Of a DNA stretch of 19,697 bases, positions 1-7,102 are shown one piece after another. Made by a program: the position numbers and the translations under genes. Numbering within the stretch: the first letter of the stretch is position 1; every line of letters begins with the position of its first letter. This DNA is from DATKCA01 sp035544675. GTDB taxonomy: Bacteria; Acidobacteriota; Thermoanaerobaculia; Gp7-AA8. The stretch is taken from NCBI GenBank assembly GCA_035544675.1, contig DATKCA010000049.1, forward strand, positions 1 to 19,697. Reading direction: 5' to 3'. The notes beneath the pieces are model-generated. The model saw nothing but the letters and a program-made list of their open reading frames with translations, was not told the origin of the DNA and did no database searches.

Positions 1-415
1 GGTCCGCGCAGCCGGGCAGCAGCGCGAGGCCCGCGCAGTCGAACGCCGCGGCCAGCCTCACGATCGTACCGACGTTTCCCGGATCCTGCACCCCGTCGAG
101 CGCGACCGTGATCGTGTCGCGGCGCGCCATGACGTCCGCAAGACTCGCGTGGGGACGCTCGAACAACGCGATGACGTTCTGGGGAGAGCGGGTCTCAGCG
201 ATCGAATCGAACAACTCCTCGGAAAACGAGACCGTCTGCTGAGCACCGAGCCCCGAGCCCTGAGCCCGGCTCACCACGGCGATCGGCTTCCAACCCCGGG
301 CCATCGCGTCGGCCACCTGCTTCGGTCCCTCGAGCACGATCTCGCGGTCGTGATCGCGCAGCGCATTGCGCAGTCTCTTGAACCATGCGTTCTGCCGGCT
401 GCTGATTGTTTTCAT
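1..415 (-). CDS. TrmH/SpoU-family RNA 2'-O-methyltransferase, 3' end cut by window edge
   Basis: A SAM-dependent ribose methyltransferase of rRNA or tRNA. The 138 visible codons start at the ATG 415-413 (begins MKTISSRQNAWFKRLRNALR). The N-terminal substrate-binding region is recognisable (residues ~1-50, with VLEGPKQVADAM). The first SpoU-domain motif, DGVQDPGNVGTIVRLAAAFD, lies near the window edge. The catalytic C-terminal half with the knot-forming motifs lies outside, so RlmB, TrmH or another SpoU member cannot be told apart; RlmB-like is a guess from the N-terminal extension. The gene diverges from the aminotransferase with only 27 bp between start codons. A period-7 GGGCTCR array (241-268) is read through in frame as a Gln/Gly/Ser/Leu-rich stretch between the two domains. 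The family assignment is firm, the exact member is not. Confidence 0.85.
   Translation of the reverse strand, partial: MKTISSRQNAWFKRLRNALRDHDREIVLEGPKQVADAMARGWKPIAVVSRAQGSGLGAQQTVSFSEELFDSIAETRSPQNVIALFERPHASLADVMARRDTITVALDGVQDPGNVGTIVRLAAAFDCAGLALLPGCAD
241..268. repeat. Heptanucleotide tandem array inside the methyltransferase gene
   Basis: Four 7-bp units are read on the + strand: gagcacc, gagcccc, gagccct, gagcccg. On the other strand this is GGGCTC-type, the same unit family as the array at 2698-2788. It lies within coding sequence, in the linker between the N-terminal domain and the SpoU fold. Confidence 0.7.
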
Positions 416-458
416 TACAATGCGGCGCGATCATACTGACACATGGCCACAGTGACAC
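416..458. promoter_or_regulatory. Candidate divergent promoters between methyltransferase and aminotransferase
   Basis: Rightward, TACAAT (416-421) could serve as a -10 for the aminotransferase start at 443, but no good -35 is seen. Leftward, TATGAT (435-430) has GTGTCA (458-453) 17 bp upstream, a fair match to TATAAT/TTGACA; it would lie inside the first codons of the aminotransferase. The two would overlap head to head. These are motif matches by eye only. Confidence 0.3.
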
Positions 459-1648
459 GACCTCAGATCCGATTCGCCGGCCGCGTCCTGGGCATGCAGG
501 AGTCGCCCACGCTCGCGGTCCTCAACAAAGCCACGGCGCTCGTCGCCAAAGGCGTGGACGTGGTCGACTTCGGGCCCGGTGAGCCTGACTTCGCCACGCC
601 CCGCAACGTAGCGGAAGCGGGCAAGAACGCGATCGATCGCGGGCTGACCCGGTACACGAACGCCAGCGGGACGAAGGAGCTTCGTGACGCCATCGCAGCG
701 CGCTACAACAGCCGCTACGGAACGTCGCTCGTCACCGGGAACGTGATCGCCGGGTGCGGCGGCAAGCAGGAGCTCTTCAACGTGATGCTGGCCCTGATCA
801 GCGAGGGGGACGAGGTCATCATTCCCGCTCCGTACTGGGTCAGCTTCCCGGACCAGGTCGCCTTCGCCGGCGGAACGCCTGTGTTCACGCGGCTCGAGGG
901 GGACAACCTGTTCCGCCCGCGGCTTTCGGACCTCGAGCGCGTGGCCACGGACCGCACGCGCGCGGTCATCATCAACTCGCCGAGCAATCCGAGCGGCGCG
1001 GTCATCGCGGAGAGCGAGCTGTCGCGCATCGTGGAATGGTGTGTCAGCCGCGACCTCGTCCTCATCTACGACGAGACCTACGAGCTGTTCGTCTACGAGG
1101 GCAACCGCCACGCCTCGGCCATTCAGTGGTTCAGCAAACATCCGGAGAACATCGTCGTGGTGAACTCGATGTCGAAGACATTCGCCATGACCGGGTGGAG
1201 ACTCGGCTACGCCATCGCCCATCCCGAGATCATCGCGGCACTGGGCCGGATCCAGAGCCATTCGACGTCGAACCCCAGCTCGATCTCGCAGGCCGCCGCT
1301 CTGGAGGCGCTGCGCGGCGACGACTCGGCGGTGAGGCGGATGTACGAGGCGTACTGCGAGCGACGGGCCTGGCTCGTTCCTGCGCTCAACGCCATCCCCG
1401 GGTTCTGCTGCGCCGATCCCGACGGCGCGTTCTACGTGTTCCCGGACATCAGCGGCTGCTTCGGCAAGGCCGGGATCCACGACTCGCAGTCGTTCGCCAA
1501 CTTCCTCCTGGACGAGGCGCGCGTGGCCGTCGTTCCGGGCAGTGCATTCGGCCTCGATGAGTTCGTGCGGATCAGCTACGCCACATCGATGGAGCGGCTC
1601 CGGGAGGGCGTGGCCCGGATCGAATCGGCCATCAAAACGCTGAGGTAG
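443..1648 (+). CDS. Pyridoxal-phosphate aminotransferase, class I (aspartate aminotransferase-like)
   Basis: Transfers amino groups between amino acids and 2-oxo acids in the cytosol, using PLP; most like the bacterial aspartate aminotransferases of the AspC/AspB subgroup. The 401 residues are a typical length. Visible motifs are PGEPDF (45-50), the NPSG loop with Asn182, YDE with Asp210 and Tyr213, the Schiff-base lysine Lys245 in SMSKTFAMTGWRLGY, and carboxylate-binding Arg376 in FVRISYA. The ATG at 443 places the usual N-terminal segment (ESPTLAVLNKA) at the right distance, and no earlier in-frame start exists close by. No strong Shine-Dalgarno is visible. Substrate range (aspartate, prephenate or others) cannot be read from the sequence. 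A repeat-bearing spacer separates it from the prolyl isomerase. Confidence 0.93.
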   Translation: MATVTRPQIRFAGRVLGMQESPTLAVLNKATALVAKGVDVVDFGPGEPDFATPRNVAEAGKNAIDRGLTRYTNASGTKELRDAIAARYNSRYGTSLVTGNVIAGCGGKQELFNVMLALISEGDEVIIPAPYWVSFPDQVAFAGGTPVFTRLEGDNLFRPRLSDLERVATDRTRAVIINSPSNPSGAVIAESELSRIVEWCVSRDLVLIYDETYELFVYEGNRHASAIQWFSKHPENIVVVNSMSKTFAMTGWRLGYAIAHPEIIAALGRIQSHSTSNPSSISQAAALEALRGDDSAVRRMYEAYCERRAWLVPALNAIPGFCCADPDGAFYVFPDISGCFGKAGIHDSQSFANFLLDEARVAVVPGSAFGLDEFVRISYATSMERLREGVARIESAIKTLR

Positions 1649-1650
1649 GA

Positions 1651-1706
1651 ATCCCGATCCGGCCTGGCCCGTTTCGAAGTCATTCCGAGCGTGGCGAGGA
1701 ATCGGG
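1651..1706. repeat. Dispersed-repeat-like hairpin after the aminotransferase
   Basis: CCCGAT (1653-1658) pairs with ATCGGG (1701-1706). Between them is the string GTCATTCCGAGCG (1679-1691), followed by gtggcgaggaatc, itself an imperfect dyad (ATTCC...GGAAT). This resembles a GTCATTCCGAGCG-AGCGAGGAATC repeat I recognise as widespread in GC-rich bacterial genomes. It may act as transcript-end structure, since it starts 5 bp after the aminotransferase stop. Confidence 0.5.
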
Positions 1707-1777
1707 GTGCACGGGTGGTGACCGGACCGCCCTGGTGCCCGGATGCCTCGCTAGCCCGGCAATACAAAGGAGAAATT

Positions 1778-2689
1778 GTGAAGAAAACCATCACCACGAT
1801 CATGGTGTTTGCGCTCGCCGCGGTGGCGTTTGCGCAGGAAAAACCGGCAGCAAAGCCGGCCACGGCCGCGACGCAGGCCAGCACGGACCCGATCGTCGTC
1901 GCCGCCGGCGCGGTCTCGATCCGTCAGTCCGAGTTCGAGAGCGCCCTCAAGACCCTTCCGCCGGAGTACCAGCAGTTCGCCTCCGGCCCCGGCAAGCGGC
2001 AGTTCGCCGAGGACTATCTGCGCATGAAGATGCTGGCCGCGGAGGGGATGAAGGCCGGTCTGGACAAGGATCCGGAAGTCGTGCAGCAGCTCCGGCTGAT
2101 GCGGGAGAACCTCGTGGCGAACGCGCAGCTCCAGCGCATCGAGAAGGGGATCACGATCAGCGACGCCGATCTGCAGAAGACGTACGAGGCCAGCAAGAAC
2201 GAGTACGAGCAGGTGAAGGCGCGCCACATCCTGGTGGCCTTCAAGGGCAGCCCGGCTGCGCAGCCCGGCAAGCCCGAGCTGACCGAGGAGCAGGCCAAGG
2301 CCAAGGCGGAGGAGCTGCGCAAGCAGATCGCCGCCGGCGGCAGCTTCGACGAGCTCGCCAAGAAGGAATCCGACGACATCGGCTCCGGCACGCGGGGCGG
2401 CGACCTCGGGACCTTCGGCCGCGGCCAGATGGTGGAGGAGTTCGAGAAGGCCGCCTTCGAGGCCAAGACCGGTGAAGTCACGCCGGTGGTGCGCACCCAG
2501 TTCGGCTACCACGTCATCAAGGTGGACGAGCACAACAGCACTCCGTTCGCGGAAGTGAAGGAGTCGCTGGAGAAGCGGGAGCGCCAGAAGCGCGTGCAGG
2601 AGCGCCTGGACGCGATGAAGGACAGCGCCAAGCCGACATTCAACGAAGCGTACTTCGCGCCGCCCGCCGCGCCGGCAGACCCGAAGTAA
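1778..2689 (+). CDS. Exported parvulin-type peptidyl-prolyl cis-trans isomerase
   Basis: A SurA/PrsA-like foldase outside the cytoplasmic membrane, catalysing cis-trans isomerisation of prolyl bonds in exported proteins. It has 303 residues. The signal peptide is KKTITTIMVFALAAVAFA, with likely cleavage after Ala19. A helical N-terminal chaperone-like region follows (~45-140), then a PpiC-type rotamase domain (~147-253) marked by ARHILV, GGDLGTFGRGQM and FGYHVIKV, and a charged, Pro-rich tail. The start is the GTG at 1778, chosen because AAAGGAGA (1766-1773) sits 5 bp upstream and it directly precedes the signal peptide. An earlier in-frame ATG at 1691 would add 29 repeat-derived residues in front of the signal and is rejected. 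The gene is probably monocistronic, flanked by repeats on both sides. Confidence 0.92.
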   Translation: MKKTITTIMVFALAAVAFAQEKPAAKPATAATQASTDPIVVAAGAVSIRQSEFESALKTLPPEYQQFASGPGKRQFAEDYLRMKMLAAEGMKAGLDKDPEVVQQLRLMRENLVANAQLQRIEKGITISDADLQKTYEASKNEYEQVKARHILVAFKGSPAAQPGKPELTEEQAKAKAEELRKQIAAGGSFDELAKKESDDIGSGTRGGDLGTFGRGQMVEEFEKAAFEAKTGEVTPVVRTQFGYHVIKVDEHNSTPFAEVKESLEKRERQKRVQERLDAMKDSAKPTFNEAYFAPPAAPADPK

Positions 2690-2697
2690 GAGAGCGA

Positions 2698-2788
2698 GGG
2701 CTCAGGGCTCAGGGCTCGGGGCTCAGGGGGAACGACCCCGAGCGCTTCACTCCGGAGCCCGGAGCCCGGAGCACAGAGCCCCGAGCCC
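2698..2788. repeat. Inverted pair of heptanucleotide tandem arrays (GGGCTCA type)
   Basis: The left array is GGGCTCA/G x4 (2698-2725) and the right array is GGAGCCC-like x5 (2754-2788), separated by 28 bp. The two are near reverse complements, so the locus can fold as a long slipped hairpin. It begins 8 bp after the prolyl isomerase stop. The unit matches the array inside the methyltransferase gene at 241-268. Confidence 0.8.
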
Positions 2789-2834
2789 TCGCAACGTTGA
2801 CTCCGCCTCACACGCCCCGTATCGTGAGCGGCGC

Positions 2835-3050
2835 ATGGAGATTCCGGCAAAGGTCTCAGTCTTCAACCGAACCCTCGAGGTCAAAGGGAAGCCCGGTACC
2901 CTCGTTGCGGTCGGCGACGGCGGCTACTACGAGATCATCCTCGAGGTGCAGAGCCGGAATCACACCGTGTTGTTCCCCATCGCCGAAACGGTGGTCATCT
3001 TCAACGAGCCTGTGCCGACCATCAGCGCTGACTTCGAAGTCGAGCGCTAA
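2835..3050 (+). CDS. Unrecognised 71-residue protein, probably all-beta
   Basis: I do not recognise a family. The product (MEIPAKVSVFNRTLEVKGKP...) has alternating hydrophobic residues suggestive of five or six short beta strands, with no cysteine, signal peptide or membrane segment, so it is predicted to be a small soluble cytosolic protein. The ATG at 2835 follows GAGCGG, a weak ribosome-binding site. It sits between two repeat hairpins and faces tatC tail to tail. Codon usage looks like its neighbours (strong G/C at third positions), which supports real coding despite its size. Confidence 0.65.
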   Translation: MEIPAKVSVFNRTLEVKGKPGTLVAVGDGGYYEIILEVQSRNHTVLFPIAETVVIFNEPVPTISADFEVER

Positions 3051-3059
3051 CTTGCATGA

Positions 3060-3117
3060 ATGGAGGCGGCGGTGTCCTCACCGCCGCTCGGCGCGGGTGA
3101 GGACACCCGCGCTCCAT
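3060..3117. repeat. ATGGAG...CTCCAT hairpin between convergent genes
   Basis: GGTGTCCTCACC (3071-3082) and GGTGAGGACACC (3096-3107) are perfect 12-bp inverted arms with a 13-nt loop, framed by ATGGAG (3060-3065) and CTCCAT (3112-3117). It occupies the spacer between the 71-residue gene and the tatC stop, so it could limit read-through in both directions, though there is no T-tract. It shares its outer ends with the hairpin at 11701-11746. Confidence 0.75.
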
Positions 3118-3118
3118 C

Positions 3119-3889
3119 CTAGACCACCTTCTTCGCGAACACGTACGCCACGCCCACGCCGATCAGGTACAAGAGGATCATCGGCACTGCCAGCGCCGTC
3201 TGCGTGATCATGTCGGGCGTCGGTGTCACCAGCGCGGCGATGATGAAGCTCAGCACGACCGCGTACTTGAACTTCTGAAGCAGGAAGGCCGGCGTCACGA
3301 TGCCCAGGCGCGCCAGGAAGAAGATGAGGATGGGGGTCTCGAAGACGATGCCCGAGGCCAGGATGATCTTGCTCGAGAACGAGAAGTAGTCGTCCACGGT
3401 GACCATCTGCTTGAAGTTCTTCCCGGTCTCCACGAAGAAGCTGCACGTCGCCGGCAGGATGTAGCGGTAGCCGAAATAGCCGCCCGCGATGAAGAACAGC
3501 GAGGCGAAGAGGATGAAGGGGACCGCGTACCGCCGCTCCTTCCTGTAGAGCCCGGGCGAGATGAACAGCCAGAGCTGCCAGAGGACGAAGGGCGAGGCGA
3601 CAAAAAGGCCCGCGAAGAACGCGACCTTCATGTAGAGGAAGAACGGCGCGGTCAGACGCGTGTAGGCGAGGGTGTCACCGGCGGCCAGGTACTGGGAGAG
3701 TGGCTCCTGCAGCTTGGCGAAGATCGTGTCCGCGAAGCTCCAGCAGAGAATGAAGCCGGCCGAGATCGCCAGGAACGAGCCGATCAGCCGTTTGCGAAGC
3801 TCCTCGAGATGCTCGAGGAACGACATTTTCCCGAGCTCTTCCTCGGATGGGGGTGCTCCGGAGTCCGCTGGGGAATCGAGCAGCTCCAT
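3119..3889 (-). CDS. tatC: Twin-arginine translocase subunit TatC
   Basis: The core membrane receptor of the Tat pathway, which binds twin-arginine signal peptides and exports folded proteins. It has 256 residues and six predicted membrane helices. Signature motifs are SFLEHLEELRKRL (23-35), in the signal-peptide-binding N-terminal face, and SPFVLWQLWLFISPGLYRKE (99-118) with the conserved Glu118. FETP (Glu184) and TPTPDMITQ (Asp226) match functional positions of E. coli TatC. The start ATG at 3889 leaves a 3-bp gap from the tatA stop, so the two are almost certainly one transcript. The N-terminus carries about 20 extra acidic residues before the first motif. Very confident identification. 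Confidence 0.96.
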   Translation of the reverse strand: MELLDSPADSGAPPSEEELGKMSFLEHLEELRKRLIGSFLAISAGFILCWSFADTIFAKLQEPLSQYLAAGDTLAYTRLTAPFFLYMKVAFFAGLFVASPFVLWQLWLFISPGLYRKERRYAVPFILFASLFFIAGGYFGYRYILPATCSFFVETGKNFKQMVTVDDYFSFSSKIILASGIVFETPILIFFLARLGIVTPAFLLQKFKYAVVLSFIIAALVTPTPDMITQTALAVPMILLYLIGVGVAYVFAKKVV

Positions 3890-3892
3890 CGA

Positions 3893-4195
3893 TCAGTCGG
3901 CGTCCGCGCGTGACGGAGGAGTGACGGAAGAGGAAGGGGTGGGGGAGACCTCCTCCAGTGGCTCGGTCCTTGATACCGCCTCCAGAGGCGTGACCAGCGA
4001 CGGCCCGATCTCCTTGAGCTCCTCGACGCGGACTTCCCTCTCAATGGTGCTCTTCAGGTCGTCTGTGGCTCTGCGGAACTCGCCCAGGGCCTTCCCGAGC
4101 AGCCGGCCCACCTCAGGGAGCTTCCGCGGCCCGAAAACGATCAGGACGACGACCATGATGAGCAGGAGCTCCTGGATGCCTAATGAGCCGAACAT
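3893..4195 (-). CDS. tatA: Tat translocase TatA/TatB-family subunit
   Basis: A small membrane protein that forms, or gates, the Tat protein channel with TatC. It has 100 residues. A short N-terminal membrane helix (residues ~5-20, IQELLLIMVVVLIVFG) is followed by the family hinge FGPRKLPEVGRLLGKALGEF (21-40), an amphipathic helix, and an acidic, Ser/Pro-rich tail. The length and the RATDDLKSTIEREV segment lean toward TatB, but only one such gene is present here and organisms with a single TatA/B-like subunit exist, so the name is provisional. It is first in a tatA-tatC operon. GAGG lies 6 bp upstream of the ATG at 4195. Confidence 0.9.
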   Translation of the reverse strand: MFGSLGIQELLLIMVVVLIVFGPRKLPEVGRLLGKALGEFRRATDDLKSTIEREVRVEELKEIGPSLVTPLEAVSRTEPLEEVSPTPSSSVTPPSRADAD

Positions 4196-4226
4196 GACAA
4201 GCCTCGCGGGGGGGAGGGTAACGGGT

Positions 4227-4261
4227 GGGTAAACACCCCCCCAGGGGTGAATACTCCCCCC
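4227..4261. promoter_or_regulatory. Paired GGGT-N4-AC dyads between tatA and ctpA, candidate operator
   Basis: Two imperfect direct repeats, GGGTAAACACCCCCC (4227-4241) and GGGTGAATACTCCCCC (4245-4260), differ mainly by transitions. The first also forms a GGGT-N4-ACCC dyad. They sit immediately upstream of a perfect TATAAT in the divergent tatA/ctpA promoter region, a typical place for a regulator site. No regulator is identified. Confidence 0.35.
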
Positions 4262-4262
4262 G

Positions 4263-4268
4263 TATAAT
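4263..4268 (+). promoter_or_regulatory. Perfect TATAAT -10 candidate for the ctpA transcript
   Basis: TATAAT stands out in this GC-rich DNA and lies 35 bp before the ctpA start. No recognisable -35 hexamer is present at 16-18 bp upstream; the overlapping direct repeats occupy that place, which would fit an activator-dependent promoter. Confidence 0.45.
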
Positions 4269-4302
4269 CAGTTGAAGCACCTATCGAGACGGAACGGTAG
4301 AC

Positions 4303-5970
4303 ATGACGAAAGTGACGAAGACTGAAAAGTGGACGTTCTCACTGACGCTGGTCGTCGCGCTGGCAGGGGCCACGCTGCTTGGCGGATTCTACGGCAACCA
4401 GATCTTCGGTTCGCCGATGCAGGGTGACCTGCACAAGCGGCTCAAGGAATACACAGACCTGCTGAACGCCGTCAGCGCCTGGTCGTCCGAGGATGTGAGC
4501 TCTGACAAGCTCGTGTATTCGTCGATCGACGGGATGCTGCGGACCCTCGATCCGCACACGTCCTTCCTCGAGCCCAAAGAGTACTCGGAGATGCAGGACC
4601 GGCAGAAGGGGACGTTCTACGGCCTGGGCATCCTGGTGACCAAGCGCAACGAGAAGGTCACGGTGATCACGCCTCTGGAAGGGACGCCTGCGGCGCGCCT
4701 GGGCATCCGGGCCGGCGACGTGATCTCCGAGGTGGAAGGAACGGCCACGGACGACCTCGCGCTCGACGACGTCGTCAAGCGGCTCAAGGGTCCCAAGGGG
4801 ACCACGGTCAACATCAAGATCATGCGCGTCGGAATCAAGGAACCGATTCCGATGACGATCGTCCGCGCGGCGATTCCGACCAACTCGATCTCCAACGTGC
4901 TGATGCTTCGTCCGGGCGTCGGCTACATCCGCATCAAGGACTTCACGTCCACGACCGTGCGCGAGCTCGATGACGCGGTGGTGAAGCTGCGCGGCGAAGG
5001 CATGCAGAGGCTGGTGCTCGATCTCCGGCAGAACCCGGGCGGACTTCTCGACGCGGCAGTCGGCGTGGCCGACCACTTCCTCGAGAAGGGGCAGATGATC
5101 GTCTACACGAAGGGCCGCACGGCCGACTCCGCGCAGGAGTACGTCGCGCCGGGCAAACATCCGAAGATCGACGTGCCCATCATCGTCCTGGTCAACCGCG
5201 GCAGCGCCTCGGCATCGGAGATCGTGGCCGGCGCGATTCAGGATCACGACCGCGGCCTCGTCATCGGGGAGACCAGCTGGGGCAAGGGCCTGGTGCAGAG
5301 CGTCTACACGCTCCAGTACAGCGCCGGCCTGGCTCTGACCACCTCGAAGTACTTCACTCCGGCCGGCCGCAACATCCAGCGGGACTACAGCTCGTTTTAC
5401 GACTACTACGTGGCCGACGATGAGGCCGACGCCGCCGAAGTGCCTCTCAGCGAGCGGCAGCAGTTCAAGACCGTGACCGGCCGGGTCGTCTACGGCGGCG
5501 GAGGAATCACGCCCGACTTCATCGTGAAGCCGCCTTCGCTCTCCCGCACCACCCAGCTTCTCGAAGTGCGCAGCGCGATCTTCAACTACGCGGTCGAATA
5601 CGCCGCCAAACATCCGAACCTGACCACGGACGTGCCGGTGACACCGGCCATGATCGAAGAGTTCGTGAACTACGCCGCGGACAAGGAAGTCGCTCCCATC
5701 GACGAGATCCGGTCGGCCATGCTGAAGGCGGATGACCGCAGGTTCGTCGAACGCGCCCTGAAGGCGGAGATCGTCGCGGCGAAGTTCGGCTTCGACGCCT
5801 CCTACGTCTACCGCCTGCAGGGAGACGCGCAGGTCGAGAAAGCGCTGGAGATGTTCCCCGAAGCGCAGAAGCTGGCCACGCTGGCCACCGACCTCCGCTC
5901 GCGCGGCCAGGGCGAGTCGACCGGCAGCGCGAGGGCTCAGGCCGCGCAGGCAGTACCCAAAGGGAACTAG
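4303..5970 (+). CDS. ctpA: S41-family carboxy-terminal processing serine protease
   Basis: A periplasmic or envelope-anchored protease that trims or degrades substrate proteins from the C-terminus, using a Ser/Lys dyad. It has 555 residues. An uncleaved-looking N-terminal membrane segment (~11-30) is followed by the N-terminal helical part with DGMLRTLDPHTSFL (76-89), a PDZ domain (~103-188, with YGLGI and GTPAARLGIRAGDVI), and the protease core. The catalytic residues are Ser303 in NRGSASASEIVAG and Lys328 in SWGKGLVQ, with Gln332; the Ser-Lys spacing of 25 equals that of Bacillus CtpB. The C-terminal ~190 residues (360-555) are longer than in minimal CtpA proteins, helical, and of unknown role. 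It is transcribed divergently from tat and ends at an intrinsic terminator. Confidence 0.95.
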   Translation: MTKVTKTEKWTFSLTLVVALAGATLLGGFYGNQIFGSPMQGDLHKRLKEYTDLLNAVSAWSSEDVSSDKLVYSSIDGMLRTLDPHTSFLEPKEYSEMQDRQKGTFYGLGILVTKRNEKVTVITPLEGTPAARLGIRAGDVISEVEGTATDDLALDDVVKRLKGPKGTTVNIKIMRVGIKEPIPMTIVRAAIPTNSISNVLMLRPGVGYIRIKDFTSTTVRELDDAVVKLRGEGMQRLVLDLRQNPGGLLDAAVGVADHFLEKGQMIVYTKGRTADSAQEYVAPGKHPKIDVPIIVLVNRGSASASEIVAGAIQDHDRGLVIGETSWGKGLVQSVYTLQYSAGLALTTSKYFTPAGRNIQRDYSSFYDYYVADDEADAAEVPLSERQQFKTVTGRVVYGGGGITPDFIVKPPSLSRTTQLLEVRSAIFNYAVEYAAKHPNLTTDVPVTPAMIEEFVNYAADKEVAPIDEIRSAMLKADDRRFVERALKAEIVAAKFGFDASYVYRLQGDAQVEKALEMFPEAQKLATLATDLRSRGQGESTGSARAQAAQAVPKGN

Positions 5971-6059
5971 TCCTTAGTCGTTAGGCCTTAGGCCTTAGGA
6001 GAACCAGAACGCCGCCGATCGGGCGGCGTTTTGTTTTTCCTGAGGCCCAGGGCCTAACG
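5971..6059. repeat. TCCTTAG heptanucleotide array flanking a terminator
   Basis: Four units (tccttag, tcgttag, gccttag, gccttag; 5971-5998) start at the base after the ctpA TAG stop, followed by GAGAACC. The far side carries a degraded reverse array, cctgagg cccaggg cctaacg (6039-6059). The intrinsic terminator lies in the middle. Same unit as at 15826-15935 and 19361-19495. Confidence 0.8.
6008..6038 (+). terminator. Rho-independent terminator after ctpA
   Basis: AACGCCGCC (6008-6016) and GGCGGCGTT (6022-6030) form a perfect 9-bp stem with a 5-nt loop, followed by TTTTGTTTTT. It is the clearest intrinsic terminator in the window and lies inside the heptanucleotide repeat pair. Confidence 0.88.
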
Positions 6060-6118
6060 CCGATGGCCTGCCGTGTGCTAGTGTTTCGCCGCTTTTTCAG
6101 GAGGGGAGTCGGAGACCG

Positions 6119-6454
6119 ATGCCTCAGCTCGGAAAGAAGTACACCTGCTACAGCTGCCACACCAAGTTTTACGATCTCGGAAAGCCGGTCCCTCTCTGCC
6201 CGAAGTGCGGTGCCGACCAGCGGGATGCTGAAGAAGCTCCTGTCGTGAGCAGCGGACGGGGCCGGTCTCGCGCCGCCGCAGCAGCAGCAGCAGCACCGCC
6301 GGTGATCGAGCCCGAAGTCGTGGAGGACGATTTCGGAGGGGACACCGAAGCGGTCGCCACGCCAGCCCCGGAGGGCGAGGAAGACGAAGAGATCATTCCA
6401 GGCGCGGATGAGCGCGAAGAAGAAGCGGACGACGACGAAGAAGAGGAGTACTAG
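6119..6454 (+). CDS. FYDLN-type zinc-ribbon protein with acidic tail
   Basis: A 111-residue cytosolic protein. Residues 8-31 form a zinc ribbon with C10-x2-C13 and C27-x2-C30 around FYDLGK (17-22), the hallmark of the FYDLN-acid / TIGR02300 domain. A poly-Ala stretch follows, and the C-terminal third is almost entirely Glu/Asp. The biochemical role of this family is unknown to me. The ATG at 6119 is preceded by AGGAGG (6099-6104) and GGAG (6111-6114). The stop is directly followed by the lemA ATG with no spacer base, so the two are translationally coupled and may act together. The GCA/GCAGCA run encoding poly-Ala is a slippage-prone tract. Confidence 0.85.
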   Translation: MPQLGKKYTCYSCHTKFYDLGKPVPLCPKCGADQRDAEEAPVVSSGRGRSRAAAAAAAAPPVIEPEVVEDDFGGDTEAVATPAPEGEEDEEIIPGADEREEEADDDEEEEY

Positions 6455-7099
6455 ATGGGCAAAGTAGGAATGCTCGGATGCGTCGGCGCGCTGATCCTGG
6501 CGCTGATCATCTTCGGCGGGTATTTCGTCGGCGTGCGCAACAACCTCGTCACGCTGGACGAGGGAGTCAATCAGAGCTGGGCGCAGGTCGAGAGCCAGTA
6601 TCAGCGGCGGTTCGATCTGATCCCGAACCTGGTCCGCACCGTTCAGGGCTCGGCGGATTTCGAGAAGTCGACGCTGGAGGCCGTGGTGAACGCCCGCGCG
6701 CGGGTGGGCCAGGTGGCCCCGCCTGCCGGCGGCCCGCCGTCGGCATCGGCGCTTCCGAACGACCCGGCCCAGATGGAACAGTTCGCCGCCGCGCAACAGG
6801 GTCTCTCGAACGCGCTCTCCCGGCTGCTGGTCGTGGTCGAGCGTTACCCCGAGCTGAAGGCGAACCAGAACTTCCTGGAGCTGCAGTCGCAGCTGGAGGG
6901 AACCGAGAACCGCATCGCCGTGGAGCGGCAGCGCTACAACACCGCCGCGCAGGCGTACAACACGGCCGTGCGGCGCTTCCCCGCCAACCTCGTGGCCAAC
7001 ATGAGCGGCTTCGAGCAGAAGGCGTATTTCCGCGGCGCACCGGGATCACAGCAGGCACCGGACGTGAACTTCGACTTCCGCTCCACGGCCACACAGTGA
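6455..7099 (+). CDS. lemA: LemA family membrane protein
   Basis: A 214-residue protein with one N-terminal membrane helix (~7-26, CVGALILALIIFGGYFVGV) and a long helical-bundle domain facing the periplasm or exterior. The family motif LVTLDEGVNQSWAQVESQYQ (31-50), followed by RRFDLIPNLVRTV, is clear. LemA proteins are often encoded beside TPM-domain proteins, as here, and are thought to take part in envelope or membrane-protein maintenance, but no enzymatic activity is established. The start abuts the upstream stop, and 23 bp downstream is the TPM gene, so this is an operon. The segment VAPPAGGPPSASALPNDPAQ is a low-complexity insertion between helices. The domain call is firm. Confidence 0.93.
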   Translation: MGKVGMLGCVGALILALIIFGGYFVGVRNNLVTLDEGVNQSWAQVESQYQRRFDLIPNLVRTVQGSADFEKSTLEAVVNARARVGQVAPPAGGPPSASALPNDPAQMEQFAAAQQGLSNALSRLLVVVERYPELKANQNFLELQSQLEGTENRIAVERQRYNTAAQAYNTAVRRFPANLVANMSGFEQKAYFRGAPGSQQAPDVNFDFRSTATQ

Positions 7100-7102
7100 C
7101 TT

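Noticed and set aside
431..1480. 349-codon open frame opposite the aminotransferase
   Set aside because: Antisense shadow of a clear PLP enzyme; Arg/Asp/His-rich composition and no domain.
1691..1777. Upstream ATG start for the prolyl isomerase
   Set aside because: It would place 29 repeat-encoded residues before a clear signal peptide, and a good ribosome-binding site precedes the GTG at 1778.
4339..5613. 424-codon open frame opposite ctpA
   Set aside because: Shadow frame caused by high GC at third positions; ctpA carries intact catalytic motifs.
6268..6300. GCAGCAGCA trinucleotide run as a possible contingency repeat
   Set aside because: It is in frame, encodes poly-Ala, and changes in multiples of 3 would not alter the reading frame.
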